From positions 1 to 64,000 of the forward strand of contig NZ_JAJCYB010000016.1 of the NCBI RefSeq assembly GCF_029263155.1: a stretch of DNA of 64,000 bases, written 5' to 3'. The notes beneath the pieces are model-generated. The model ran no database searches, was not told the origin of the DNA, and saw only the letters and a program-made list of their open reading frames with translations. The stretch is from Pseudonocardia sp. Lineage in GTDB: Bacteria; Actinomycetota; Actinomycetes; Mycobacteriales; Pseudonocardiaceae. A program made the translations under genes and the position numbers. Below, in pieces: positions 53,886 through 61,740 of this stretch; position 1 is the stretch's first letter, and the number at the start of each line of letters is the position of its first letter.

Positions 53886-53985
53886 CGCGCACTCCTTCGG
53901 GCTCGGGAGCGCCCAGCCTGCACCCGCGGGTGGAGTCCTACATCGGGCGAAAACCCTATGCGCGGGCGAGCCATTTTTCGCTGTC

Positions 53986-53999
53986 GTCAAACTGTTGAC
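53986..53999. promoter_or_regulatory. GTCAA-ACTG-TTGAC palindrome
   Basis: A perfect 5-base inverted repeat with a 4-base centre in the divergent gap between the hydrolase and VOC genes, followed by further repeats of CGTCGA. It has the look of an operator. Confidence 0.45.
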
Positions 54000-54031
54000 G
54001 CAAACGTCGAAGCTGGCGTAGCGTCGAGGCC

Positions 54032-54697
54032 ATGACGGAGTTCGACCACCCCGTGCCCGACCACCCCGTGCTCGACCATCGTGTCCAGGGCGTCGACCAC
54101 GCGGCGTTCCCGACCTTCGACCCGGCAGGCACCGTCCGCTTCTACCGCGACGTGCTCGGCTTCCCGGTGGTGCACTCGATCTGCGCCGCCGGATGGGGGC
54201 CCGAGGACCACCCCGACTTCGTGCACTTCTTCTTCGACATCGGCCGCGGCGACCGGATCGCGTTCTTCTACTACTTCGGCCTCGACGCGGTGCACCCCCG
54301 GCACGGTCGCGGTGACGTCTACGCCGGGTTCGGTCCGGACGTTCCGGAGTTCTTCGTCCGGTCCCGGCACCTGGCCATCCACGTGGCGAACGAGGACGAC
54401 CTGCTGGAGTACCGACGCCGGCTCGACGCCAGCGCGTGGCCGGTGGAGATGCAGATCACGCACGAGACGATCGAGTCGATCTACACCCACGACCCGAACG
54501 GCTACATGGTCGAGCTCACGCGCGCGCTGCGCCCGGTCACGCCGCAGGAGGACCTGGACGCGAACCTGACCATCGACGCGCTGCTCGACGTCGTCGGCGG
54601 GGCGGACCCGACGTTCCAGAAGTTGCTGGCGCGCAAGGCCGAGCTGATCGTGGAGCGGGCCGCGGCCTGGGAGCTCGCGGCGGCGGGTGGGCGATGA
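54032..54697 (+). CDS. VOC-superfamily protein (glyoxalase/dioxygenase-like)
   Basis: A 221-residue vicinal-oxygen-chelate protein. The first betaalphabetabetabeta unit starts VQGVDHAAFPTFDPAGTVRFYRDVLGFPVV with His in GVDHAAF as a metal ligand. Later, HLAIHVANEDDLLEYRRRL and HDPNGYMVELTRAL provide the other His/Glu ligands. It could be a ring-cleavage dioxygenase, isomerase or lyase acting on a catabolic intermediate. The TGA overlaps the ATG of the next small gene by the ATGA arrangement. The N-terminus has a His/Pro/Asp-rich repeat (DHPVPDHPVLDHRV) that may extend beyond the true domain. Confidence 0.78.
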   Translation: MTEFDHPVPDHPVLDHRVQGVDHAAFPTFDPAGTVRFYRDVLGFPVVHSICAAGWGPEDHPDFVHFFFDIGRGDRIAFFYYFGLDAVHPRHGRGDVYAGFGPDVPEFFVRSRHLAIHVANEDDLLEYRRRLDASAWPVEMQITHETIESIYTHDPNGYMVELTRALRPVTPQEDLDANLTIDALLDVVGGADPTFQKLLARKAELIVERAAAWELAAAGGR

Positions 54698-54945
54698 CCG
54701 CGCTCTACGTCCTCGACGTCCCGGAGAACACGCCGGTGGCGAAGGTGGCGGCGCAGGACCCGGCGGTCACGGTCGGGCGGATCGGGCCGTACTTCGAGAT
54801 CACCGCCGACGGGCCGATCGCCGTCGACCGCCGGGCCACCGGCTGCCGGCACGCGGTCTGGTACAGCTGCGTCGCCGGGGTGGCGCGGGACAGCCGGATC
54901 GTCCAGCACGACAAGGACGCGCTGCGGGTGGAGCCTGCGGAGTGA
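54694..54945 (+). CDS. Small conserved-looking protein of unknown function
   Basis: An 83-residue protein (MTALYVLDVPENTPVAKVAA and onward) with two cysteines, in GCRHAVWYSCVAG. It starts inside the stop of the VOC gene and is followed by two copies of a 38-base repeat and an alpha/beta hydrolase gene in the same direction. I do not recognise a domain. The spacing indicates a translationally coupled cluster member, perhaps a small accessory or binding protein. Confidence 0.6.
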   Translation: MTALYVLDVPENTPVAKVAAQDPAVTVGRIGPYFEITADGPIAVDRRATGCRHAVWYSCVAGVARDSRIVQHDKDALRVEPAE

Positions 54946-55018
54946 GCACCGCCGACGTGCTCGGTCCCGCGGAGGCGCGATGAGCACCGCCGACGTGCTC
55001 GGTCCCGCGGAGGCGCGA
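54943..55018 (+). repeat. Tandem 38-bp duplication carrying ribosome binding site and start codon
   Basis: Two consecutive identical 38-base units (54943-54980 and 54981-55018) run from the stop of the small gene to the start of the hydrolase. Each unit encodes a 13-residue frame (MSTADVLGPAEAR) that ends in an ATGA junction to the next. The third, partial repeat (TGAGTACCGCC) is the true start of the hydrolase gene. Confidence 0.85.
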
Positions 55019-56265
55019 TGAGTACCGCCGAGCGGTTGGGTGCGGGGCGGTACCTCGCGGCCGGTGCCCGCCCGGAGGCGGCCGTGACGTCGGTGCACGA
55101 GCTCACCGCGGCCGACGGGGCGACGGTCCGGGGGGTGCTCGCCACGGTGCCCGGCGCGACCGCCGTCGTCTGCCTGATGCATCCGCGTCAGGACCTGACC
55201 CACCACCCGCTGGTGCCGGTGCTGCTCGGCGCCGGCGCCGCGGTGTGGACCCAGCACACCCGCTCGGTCAACAACGACCTCTCGCTGGTGCACGAGCGGG
55301 CCCTGCTCGACGTCGCGGCGGGGATGGTGTTCGTGCGCGAGCGGGGTTTCGCCTCGGTCGTGACGCTGGGGCACTCCGGGGGCGGGCCGCTCTATGCGTT
55401 CTACCTCGAGCAGGCGGCGCTGGGCCCCGCCGACCGGATCGCGACCACCCCGGGCGGGCGGCCCACCGGTCTCGCCGAGGCGGAGCTGCCCGTGGCGGAC
55501 GGCGCGGTGTTCCTCGCCCCGCACCCGGGGCAGGGGCGGCTGCTGCTGGGCTGCATCGACCCGTCGGTCGCCGACGAATCCGACCCGCTGTCGGTGGTGC
55601 CCGACCTCGACCCGTTCGACCCGGGGAACGGGTTCGCCGAGGCGCCGCAGAGCTCGTCCTACGCGGCCGACTTCCTCGCGCGCTACCGGGCCGCCCAGCA
55701 CGATCGGGTCGCCCGGATCGACGCCGTCGCCCGCGAGCACCTGGCCCGCGCGGCCGAGGCCAGGGCCGCGTACCGGCGGACGGGTGCCGCGGCCGACCGC
55801 CGCCGCGCGATCGCCCCGCGGATCCTCACGGTGTTCCGCACCGACGCGGACCCGCGCACCGTCGACCTCTCGATCGACCCGAGCGAGCGGCCCTACGGTT
55901 CCCTGTTCGGCCGCCGCCCCGATCTGATCGACTACGGCCAGGTCGGGTTCGGGCGGCTCACCACCCCGGAGGCGTGGCTCTCGACGTGGTCGGGCCTGAG
56001 CTCGAACGCCGACTTCGTCCGCTGTGCCCCGGGCGTGGCCGTGCCGACCCTGTTCCTGGAACTCACCGGCGACCAGGCCGCCTTCCCCGCCGACACGGCA
56101 CGGATGGTCGGGGCGCTGGGCGCGGCCGACCTGACGCACCGGGCCATCCGCGGCCTGCACTTCGGTGGCGCCGTCGCGCAGGGGGAGCCGACCGGCAACG
56201 ACCTCGCCGGCGCCGAGATCGTCGGCTGGTTGGGGGAGCGGCACGAGCTGGCGCCGCCTGCCTGA
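55018..56265 (+). CDS. Alpha/beta-hydrolase-fold protein
   Basis: A 415-residue protein with an alpha/beta-hydrolase core. The nucleophile elbow is VTLGHSGGGPLYAFYLEQAAL, and PTLFLELTGDQAAFP with GLHFGG near the end provides the acid and His region. A long helical insertion (about residues 195-290) forms a cap. GGAGGCGCG lies before the ATG at 55018. It is the last gene of the VOC cluster. Its substrate is unknown; related proteins in actinobacterial catabolic clusters are annotated simply as alpha/beta hydrolases. Confidence 0.72.
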   Translation: MSTAERLGAGRYLAAGARPEAAVTSVHELTAADGATVRGVLATVPGATAVVCLMHPRQDLTHHPLVPVLLGAGAAVWTQHTRSVNNDLSLVHERALLDVAAGMVFVRERGFASVVTLGHSGGGPLYAFYLEQAALGPADRIATTPGGRPTGLAEAELPVADGAVFLAPHPGQGRLLLGCIDPSVADESDPLSVVPDLDPFDPGNGFAEAPQSSSYAADFLARYRAAQHDRVARIDAVAREHLARAAEARAAYRRTGAAADRRRAIAPRILTVFRTDADPRTVDLSIDPSERPYGSLFGRRPDLIDYGQVGFGRLTTPEAWLSTWSGLSSNADFVRCAPGVAVPTLFLELTGDQAAFPADTARMVGALGAADLTHRAIRGLHFGGAVAQGEPTGNDLAGAEIVGWLGERHELAPPA

Positions 56266-56310
56266 GCGTCCCGCGCCGACGGGCCCTGGGTGGAGGGATC
56301 GACCGCAGCC

Positions 56311-57183
56311 CTACCCGCGGGTCGCCAGCACCCGGTCCAGCCAGGTCAGCAGGTCGGCCTCGACCTCGTCGCGGTTGGTCTCGTTGAAGACCTCGTGGCG
56401 TGCCTCGGGGTAGGCGCGCAGCTCGACGTCGGTGATCCCGGCGCTGCGGTAGCGGTCGACGAGGGCGTGGACGAGCGCGAGCTGTCCGTTGACCGGGTCG
56501 GCGTCGCCGACGGTGACGAGGATCGGCAGGTCGGAGCGGATGCCGGCGACGCGCGCGGGATCGGCCGCGTCGCGGGCTCCGGCGAACACCGCCTTGAGGC
56601 CCTCGACGTCGTAGCCGAAGCCGCAGAGCGGGTCCGCGACGTAGCGGTCGACCTGGGCCTCGTCGCGGGAGAGCCATTCGTAGCCGGTGCGGCCGGGTTC
56701 GTACGGTGCGTTGAACGACGAGAGGTCGAGGCCGGCGTCGAGGTCGAGGGCGGGTTCGAGCAGGTCGATCGCGGCGGTACCGGACAGCGCGACCGCGTCG
56801 ATCCGGTCGCTGTGGTCGAGCAGGAACTGCTGGGTGGCGAACGACCCCATGCTGTGGCCGAGCAGGGCCAGCGACAGCCCGGGGAACTCCTCCCGGGCGT
56901 GGGCGCCCAGCACGCCGAGGTCCTCGACGGTGCGGCGCCAGCCGTCGGCGCCGATGACGCCGGGCGTCGCGCCGGGTGCGATGGTCGCGCCGTGGCCGCG
57001 GCTGTCGTGGCCGAGGACGACGTACCCGGCCGCGGTGAGGGTCTGCGCGAGGTGGTCGTAGCGGCGCAGGTGCTCGCCCACACCGTGGGTCAGCTGCACG
57101 ACGCCGCGTGGCGCGCCGCCGGGCTCCCACCGGTACCCCGCGACCGACTCGCCGTCACGACCGTCGAACCGGAACTCCCGCAT
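56311..57183 (-). CDS. Monoacylglycerol lipase-type alpha/beta hydrolase
   Basis: A 290-residue hydrolase close to bacterial monoacylglycerol lipases. QLTHGVGEHLRRYDHLAQTL and GHDSRGHG match the family, the nucleophile elbow is LALLGHSMGSFATQQF, and the catalytic Asp and His are in TVGDADPVNG and EARHEVFNET. It should hydrolyse monoacylglycerols or similar esters. ATG 57183 is used; a slightly longer upstream frame exists. It is convergent with the hydrolase at 55018 and followed at its 5' side by a small membrane protein gene on the same strand. Confidence 0.85.
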   Translation of the reverse strand: MREFRFDGRDGESVAGYRWEPGGAPRGVVQLTHGVGEHLRRYDHLAQTLTAAGYVVLGHDSRGHGATIAPGATPGVIGADGWRRTVEDLGVLGAHAREEFPGLSLALLGHSMGSFATQQFLLDHSDRIDAVALSGTAAIDLLEPALDLDAGLDLSSFNAPYEPGRTGYEWLSRDEAQVDRYVADPLCGFGYDVEGLKAVFAGARDAADPARVAGIRSDLPILVTVGDADPVNGQLALVHALVDRYRSAGITDVELRAYPEARHEVFNETNRDEVEADLLTWLDRVLATRG

Positions 57184-57197
57184 CGCGCTCACGCATC

Positions 57198-57608
57198 TCA
57201 GGTCGGGGCCGGGGAAGCGCGATACAGGGTGAGGGCGACGCTGCCGGCGAGGACGCCGCCGCCGACGGTCATGACGAGGCCGGGGCCGGGGACCCAGCCC
57301 GCGAAACCGACCAGGCCGACGAGGTGCACGACCTGCCAGAGCGGGAGGGCGAGCGCGACGACGGCCAGCACCGCCGCGTGGAGCGCAGCGAGGCGGGGGG
57401 ACCGGACGGCGGCCCCGGCCAGGCCGAGCACCGCCGCGTACATCGTCCACAGTCCCGCTCCGCGCACACCCGACACGTTGCCCGCACCCGTGGCCAGCCA
57501 CGGCAGGAACGCCCCGACGAGGATCAGCAGCGCCGCGAGGAGCAGGCGCCGGCTCGCGGGGTGGCGGCGGGCTCTCCCGCCTGCCTGCTGGGGGCTCGCC
57601 TGGACCAT
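57198..57608 (-). CDS. Four-helix membrane protein of unknown function
   Basis: A 136-residue protein with four hydrophobic segments (LLLAALLILVGAFLPWLATG, LWTMYAAVLGLAGAAV, LHAAVLAVVALALPLWQVVHLVGL, GLVMTVGGGVLAGSVALTLY). It starts at a GTG or ATG near 57608 and precedes the monoacylglycerol lipase-type gene by 14 bases. The family is not recognised. The pattern is common among small actinobacterial membrane proteins. Confidence 0.55.
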   Translation of the reverse strand: MVQASPQQAGGRARRHPASRRLLLAALLILVGAFLPWLATGAGNVSGVRGAGLWTMYAAVLGLAGAAVRSPRLAALHAAVLAVVALALPLWQVVHLVGLVGFAGWVPGPGLVMTVGGGVLAGSVALTLYRASPAPT

Positions 57609-57775
57609 TCGGCCAACGTAGATGGCGGATGGGCGCGCCGTCCATGGTCCGTCCGTCCGTGTCCGGATTGTTGCCCGGCGTCCTCTTGATCGTCTTGACG
57701 CTGATCACGCCATCTGTTTGCCTCTTGCCGTCGTGTGAACTTGGTCATCCTGCCGGTGGACCTCTGGAGGAGAGT

Positions 57776-58054
57776 GTGGACACAGCACAACGAAGTGAGT
57801 ATTGGCGCCGCAATCTGCGCCTGATGGGCATTCTCCTCGTGATCTGGGCGCTCGTGTCGTTCGGCGCGGGCATCGTGTTCGTCGAGCCGCTCAACCAGAT
57901 CGTGATCCTCGGGTTCCCGCTCGGCTTCTGGTTCGCCCAGCAGGGCTCCATCCTGGTCTTCCTGGCCCTCATCGCCGTCTACGTCTGGCGCATGGACAAG
58001 CTCGACGCCGAGTACGGGATCGACGAGTACGAGGAGGAGGTCCACCACTCATGA
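57776..58054 (+). CDS. DUF4212 small subunit of a sodium:solute symporter
   Basis: A 92-residue protein with two helices (LMGILLVIWALVSFGAGIVF and IVILGFPLGFWFAQQGSILVFLALIAVYVWRM), matching the small subunit (DUF4212) that partners VC_2705-type symporters. The GTG at 57776 has GGAGGAG upstream and is preferred over the longer frame from 57629, which has a poor N-terminus. The stop overlaps the symporter start by the ATGA pattern. The protein is presumably needed for assembly or stability of the transporter. Confidence 0.85.
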   Translation: MDTAQRSEYWRRNLRLMGILLVIWALVSFGAGIVFVEPLNQIVILGFPLGFWFAQQGSILVFLALIAVYVWRMDKLDAEYGIDEYEEEVHHS

Positions 58055-59784
58055 GCCAGATCCAGCTCTGGACCCTCGTCTTCGTCGTCCTCACCTTCGG
58101 CGTCTACATCTACATCGCCTACGCGAGCCGGGTGTCGAGCACCGCCGGGTTCTACGTCGCCAGCGGCGGCATCCCCGCGCCGGCCAACGGGGCGGCGATC
58201 GCGGCCGACTGGATGAGCGCCGCCTCGTTCATCTCCCTGGCCGGCATCGTCGCCTTCTCCAGCAACGGCTACGCCGGATCGGTCTACCTCATGGGCTGGA
58301 CCGGCGGCTATGTGCTGCTGGCCCTGCTGCTGGCGCCCTACCTGCGCAAGTTCGGCAAGTACACGATCCCCGACTTCGTCGGCGACCGGTACTCCGAGTC
58401 GGCCCGGCTGGTCGCGGTCGTCGCGGCCATCGTCGTCTCGTTCGTCTACGTCGCCGGACAGATGGCCGGTGTCGGCCTGGTGTTCCAGCGTTTCCTCGGG
58501 GTCGGCACGGTCACGGGCGTGATCATCGGAATGGTCATCGTGTTCTTCTACGCCGTGCTCGGCGGCATGAAGGGCATCACCTGGACCCAGGTGGCGCAGT
58601 ACAGCGTGCTGATCGTCGCCTACCTCATCCCCGCCGTCGCGATCTCCGTCCAGCTCTCCGGGCTCCCGGTGCCGCAGATCGGGTTCGGTCAGATCCTCGC
58701 CGAGCTCGACGGGCTGCAGCGCGACCTCGGGTTCGAGGCGTACACCGAGGCGTTCACCCAGACCAGCATGCTCAACATGGTCCTGATCACCGCGGCCCTG
58801 ATGTTCGGCACGGCCGGGCTCCCGCACGTGATCGTGCGCTTCTACACCGCCAAGAGCGTGCGCGCCGCCCGCTACTCGGCGCTGTGGGCGCTGTTCTTCA
58901 TCGCGCTGCTCTACACCTCGGCCCCGGCCATCGGCGCGTTCAGCAAGTTCAACTTCATCAACCAGATCGCCGGAACCGGGACCGACGCCACCCCGGACTG
59001 GTTCAACTCCTGGCGCGACGTCGGTCTCATCACGGTCGACGACGCGAACGGCAACGGGGTCATCGACTACGGCCCCGACACCGGCGAGCTGGTCGTCAAC
59101 AACGACATCATGGTGCTCGCGGCGCCGGAGATCGCCGGGCTCCCGGCCCCGGTGATCGGTCTGGTCGCCGCCGGTGGCCTGGCCGCGGCGCTCTCCACGG
59201 CCTCCGGTCTGCTGCTGGTCATCTCCTCCTCGGTGGCCAACGACCTGTACTACAAGCGCATCAACCCGCGGGCCACGGAGGCGCGCCAGCTGCTCGTCGG
59301 GCGGATCGCGATGGCCGCGGCGATCTTCGTGGCCGGCTACCTCGGCATCAACCCGCCCGGGTTCGTCGCCCAGGTGGTGGCTCTGGCCTTCGGCCTGGCG
59401 TGCGCGAGCTTCTTCCCGATCCTGGTACTGGGGATCTTCTGGAAGAAGACGACGGCGATGGGGGCCACGGCCGGCCTGGTGGCCGGCCTGGGCACCACGA
59501 TGGCCTACATGGTGTGGACCATCGACATCTACGGCGACGGCGACGGGATCTTCGGCATCCCGGAGACCGGCTTCGGCACGGTGGGCATGCTGATCAACTT
59601 CGTGGTCACGATCGTGGTCTCGCAGTTCACCCCCAAGCCGTCCGTGGCGATGCAGGAGCTGGTCGAGGAGGTCCGCTACCCCGGCCGGAGCAAGCTCGTC
59701 GCGGCGCACGCCGAGGGGCACCTCGAGGAGGCCGCCGCCGAGGAGGGGATCGTCGACGAGCCCCCGTCGGACCGGCGCGACTGA
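58051..59784 (+). CDS. Sodium:solute symporter (VC_2705/ActP-like)
   Basis: A 577-residue transporter of the SSS family, of the subgroup that occurs with DUF4212. About thirteen helices are visible. Conserved segments are YVASGGIPAPANGAAIAADWMSAASFISLAGIVAF near the Na+ site, and GLPHVIVRFYTAKSVRAARYSALWALFFIALLY. Relatives carry acetate, other short-chain monocarboxylates or pyruvate. A soluble insert near residues 310-345 contains DANGNGVIDYGPDTG, an EF-hand-like calcium-binding loop. The gene follows the small subunit directly. A strong hairpin ends the unit. Confidence 0.9.
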   Translation: MSQIQLWTLVFVVLTFGVYIYIAYASRVSSTAGFYVASGGIPAPANGAAIAADWMSAASFISLAGIVAFSSNGYAGSVYLMGWTGGYVLLALLLAPYLRKFGKYTIPDFVGDRYSESARLVAVVAAIVVSFVYVAGQMAGVGLVFQRFLGVGTVTGVIIGMVIVFFYAVLGGMKGITWTQVAQYSVLIVAYLIPAVAISVQLSGLPVPQIGFGQILAELDGLQRDLGFEAYTEAFTQTSMLNMVLITAALMFGTAGLPHVIVRFYTAKSVRAARYSALWALFFIALLYTSAPAIGAFSKFNFINQIAGTGTDATPDWFNSWRDVGLITVDDANGNGVIDYGPDTGELVVNNDIMVLAAPEIAGLPAPVIGLVAAGGLAAALSTASGLLLVISSSVANDLYYKRINPRATEARQLLVGRIAMAAAIFVAGYLGINPPGFVAQVVALAFGLACASFFPILVLGIFWKKTTAMGATAGLVAGLGTTMAYMVWTIDIYGDGDGIFGIPETGFGTVGMLINFVVTIVVSQFTPKPSVAMQELVEEVRYPGRSKLVAAHAEGHLEEAAAEEGIVDEPPSDRRD

Positions 59785-59801
59785 CCGCTTCGGGACAGCG
59801 A

Positions 59802-59837
59802 ACTCACCGGCCGCCCGGCCTCGGGCGGCCGGTGAGT
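59802..59837 (+). terminator. Perfect 16-bp stem-loop terminator
   Basis: ACTCACCGGCCGCCCG (59802-59817) and its exact complement (59822-59837) enclose the loop GCCT. It begins 18 bases after the symporter stop. The rest of the 301-base gap to 60085 contains no other feature I can support. Confidence 0.85.
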
Positions 59838-60085
59838 CGTGTGTGCGGAGCCGGGTGTCGGCCCCATCACGGAGCCGGCGCCCGGCGCCCGAACGAGGTC
59901 CACCTGGCCCAGGCGCAGGACGCGCAGGTCGGTGTGTCGACGGGGCCGATCCCGCCGCCGGATGATGCATCATCGATTGACGTCAGGCATTTAAAGCCGT
60001 AACGTGCATTGCCGTTGTGGTACCGCTCACCTCTCGCGGCGGCGCCCTGTCCTCGGCAACCTCCTGACGCGATCGGCGGCCCTCG

Positions 60086-61267
60086 ATGACGACGACCCTG
60101 CACCCCGATCCGGACGTGTCCACGCGACCGACCCGGACCCTGCCCTGGTACGCCTTCGGCCTGGCCAACCTCGCGGTGGTCGTCGTGCTGAGCCTGGCGA
60201 CCTGGTACCTGTTCCTCGACCCGCAGTGGAGCGCGCTGAGCACCTACCCCCAGCCGCTCACGGCGTGGATGTTCTGGACGATCATCGCGTTCGTCTGGGC
60301 CGGGTTCACCCTGGAGCTCTCACCGTTCGCCAGGCTCGCCCAGCCGTGGCGTGGCCTGGCCGTCGCCGTCGCGACCGGCGGGCTCGCGGCCCTCATCACC
60401 TGGCTGCTCGCCGCCGGGTGGGGTGCGGTGGACGCCAACTTCGCGGGCTCGCGCCCCGACGGCCTGGGATACGTGCTGGGCTCGCTGATCGTGCTCTACA
60501 GCTTCGTGCTGTACACGATGTCGGCGGTGAACTGGGGTCACTGGCCCTGGCCGGCCCGCGGGCTGACCCAGCCGTGGTTGGGCATCGCGTCGCTGGCCGG
60601 TCTCGCGGTGCCCGTCCTGGTCCTCTACGCGATCTTCGCGATGCCGCCCCTGGTCGACTGGGCCACGCCCGGCACCACGGTCCTCGGCGTGTTCACCCAG
60701 ATCGGCTTCTTCTACTGCTTCGTGGTCTCCTCGATCCTCACCGGCGCCCTGCTGGGCAACTGGCCGTGGCGCCTGGCCGGTAGCCCCGGTCGCGTCGTGC
60801 TCGCCTCGGTCGTCGGGAACCTGGCGCTGGGCACGGTCTTCTACTTCGGGCTGGGCGGCATCGCCGCGCTGATCCTCGGCCCGGCGAACGTGGCCGCGAT
60901 CGGCGAGCAGTTGCCGATCTTCGCCGCGCAGGTCGGGGTCTGCTGGGTGTTCTGGCTGGTCATGTGGCCCAACGCGTTCGGCAACAAGCCCGACGGTCCC
61001 GGCCTCGGCGCGATGGCCGCCCGCACCGCGATCACGCTCGTCCTCGCCGTCGCCACGTTCGCGCTGTACTACTGGGTGCTCGCCGGCGCGGTCTTCCACG
61101 AGCCGGCCGCCGCGCCCGGCGCCACCGTCAACGGCAGCGCGCTCATCGCGATCGACTGGCTGATCATCATCGGCCTCTGGTACGTCGTCGCGGGCGAGTC
61201 GTGGGGGCTGCCCCGGATGCGCACCACCGAGACCCCCACCACCGCGTCCGCCGCCCCCGCCGCCTGA
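60086..61267 (+). CDS. Polytopic membrane protein of unknown function
   Basis: A 393-residue membrane protein with about ten predicted helices, starting LPWYAFGLANLAVVVVLSLATWYLFL. Several segments are rich in Trp and Gly (HWPWPARGLTQPWLGIA, GNWPWRLAG). It is followed 11 bases later by a truncated GMC oxidoreductase gene, with which it may have formed an operon. I do not recognise a family; no transporter signature is obvious. The ATG at 60086 has only weak ribosome-binding sequence. Confidence 0.6.
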   Translation: MTTTLHPDPDVSTRPTRTLPWYAFGLANLAVVVVLSLATWYLFLDPQWSALSTYPQPLTAWMFWTIIAFVWAGFTLELSPFARLAQPWRGLAVAVATGGLAALITWLLAAGWGAVDANFAGSRPDGLGYVLGSLIVLYSFVLYTMSAVNWGHWPWPARGLTQPWLGIASLAGLAVPVLVLYAIFAMPPLVDWATPGTTVLGVFTQIGFFYCFVVSSILTGALLGNWPWRLAGSPGRVVLASVVGNLALGTVFYFGLGGIAALILGPANVAAIGEQLPIFAAQVGVCWVFWLVMWPNAFGNKPDGPGLGAMAARTAITLVLAVATFALYYWVLAGAVFHEPAAAPGATVNGSALIAIDWLIIIGLWYVVAGESWGLPRMRTTETPTTASAAPAA

Positions 61268-61278
61268 TCGGAGCAACC

Positions 61279-61518
61279 ATGACCACCCCCGACTTCATCG
61301 TCGTCGGCTCCGGCTCGGCCGGCAGCGTGCTCGCCCGTCGCCTGCACGACGCAGGCGCCGGCACCGTGCTGGTGCTGGAGGCAGGCGGCGCGCACGAGGA
61401 GATCCACGCCGTGCACGACCCCACCCTGTGGCCGACGCTGTGGGGCACCGACGTGGACTACGGCTACCGCACCGTGCCGCAGCCGCACACCGCGGGACGG
61501 GTGCACGACTGGCAGTGA
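61279..61518 (+). pseudogene. GMC oxidoreductase, truncated by IS110 insertion
   Basis: The first 78 residues of a glucose-methanol-choline oxidoreductase: the FAD-binding start FIVVGSGSAGSVLARRLHDAG and VLVLEAGGAHEE are exact family motifs, and the sequence reaches RTVPQPHTAGRVHDW. The next expected block (PRGRVLGGSS) is absent, and the reading frame ends in the left end of an IS110-family element. The remainder of the gene is not found on the other side, so the interruption is not a simple insertion within this window. The GGAGCAACC Shine-Dalgarno is intact. Confidence 0.85.
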
Positions 61519-61528
61519 GTATGTAGGG

Positions 61529-61740
61529 GAGCCCCGCAGCGGTCGTCCTGACCCAACGTCTGACTGGCTGCGTGCCTTTAACGGGATCTGTCGGTCGGTC
61601 CGCTGCGGGGCTCGTTCTGCACTCACCAGACGCGCGGTGTGACCTCATAGGAGCCTGTGCCACCAGGCACCCATCACTGTCTTGTCCGCTCGCCCGGCTG
61701 GTGCGTGCTGCCCTGCCCGGTCGAAGGAAACAGGACAGCC
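61529..61740 (+). ncRNA. Candidate bridge RNA region of the IS110 element
   Basis: The left non-coding end has a 14-base inverted repeat, GAGCCCCGCAGCGG (61529-61542) and CCGCTGCGGGGCTC (61600-61613), enclosing an internal loop of 57 bases, and a second small stem GTGCC-ACCA-GGCAC near 61656-61669. IS110-group elements make a bridge RNA with internal target- and donor-binding loops from this position. No transcript is shown here, so this is an inference from structure and location. Confidence 0.45.

Noticed and set aside
53929-54030. A second regulatory gene in the gap between hydrolase and VOC genes
   Set aside because: Only a short palindrome is present and no open frame with a start signal.
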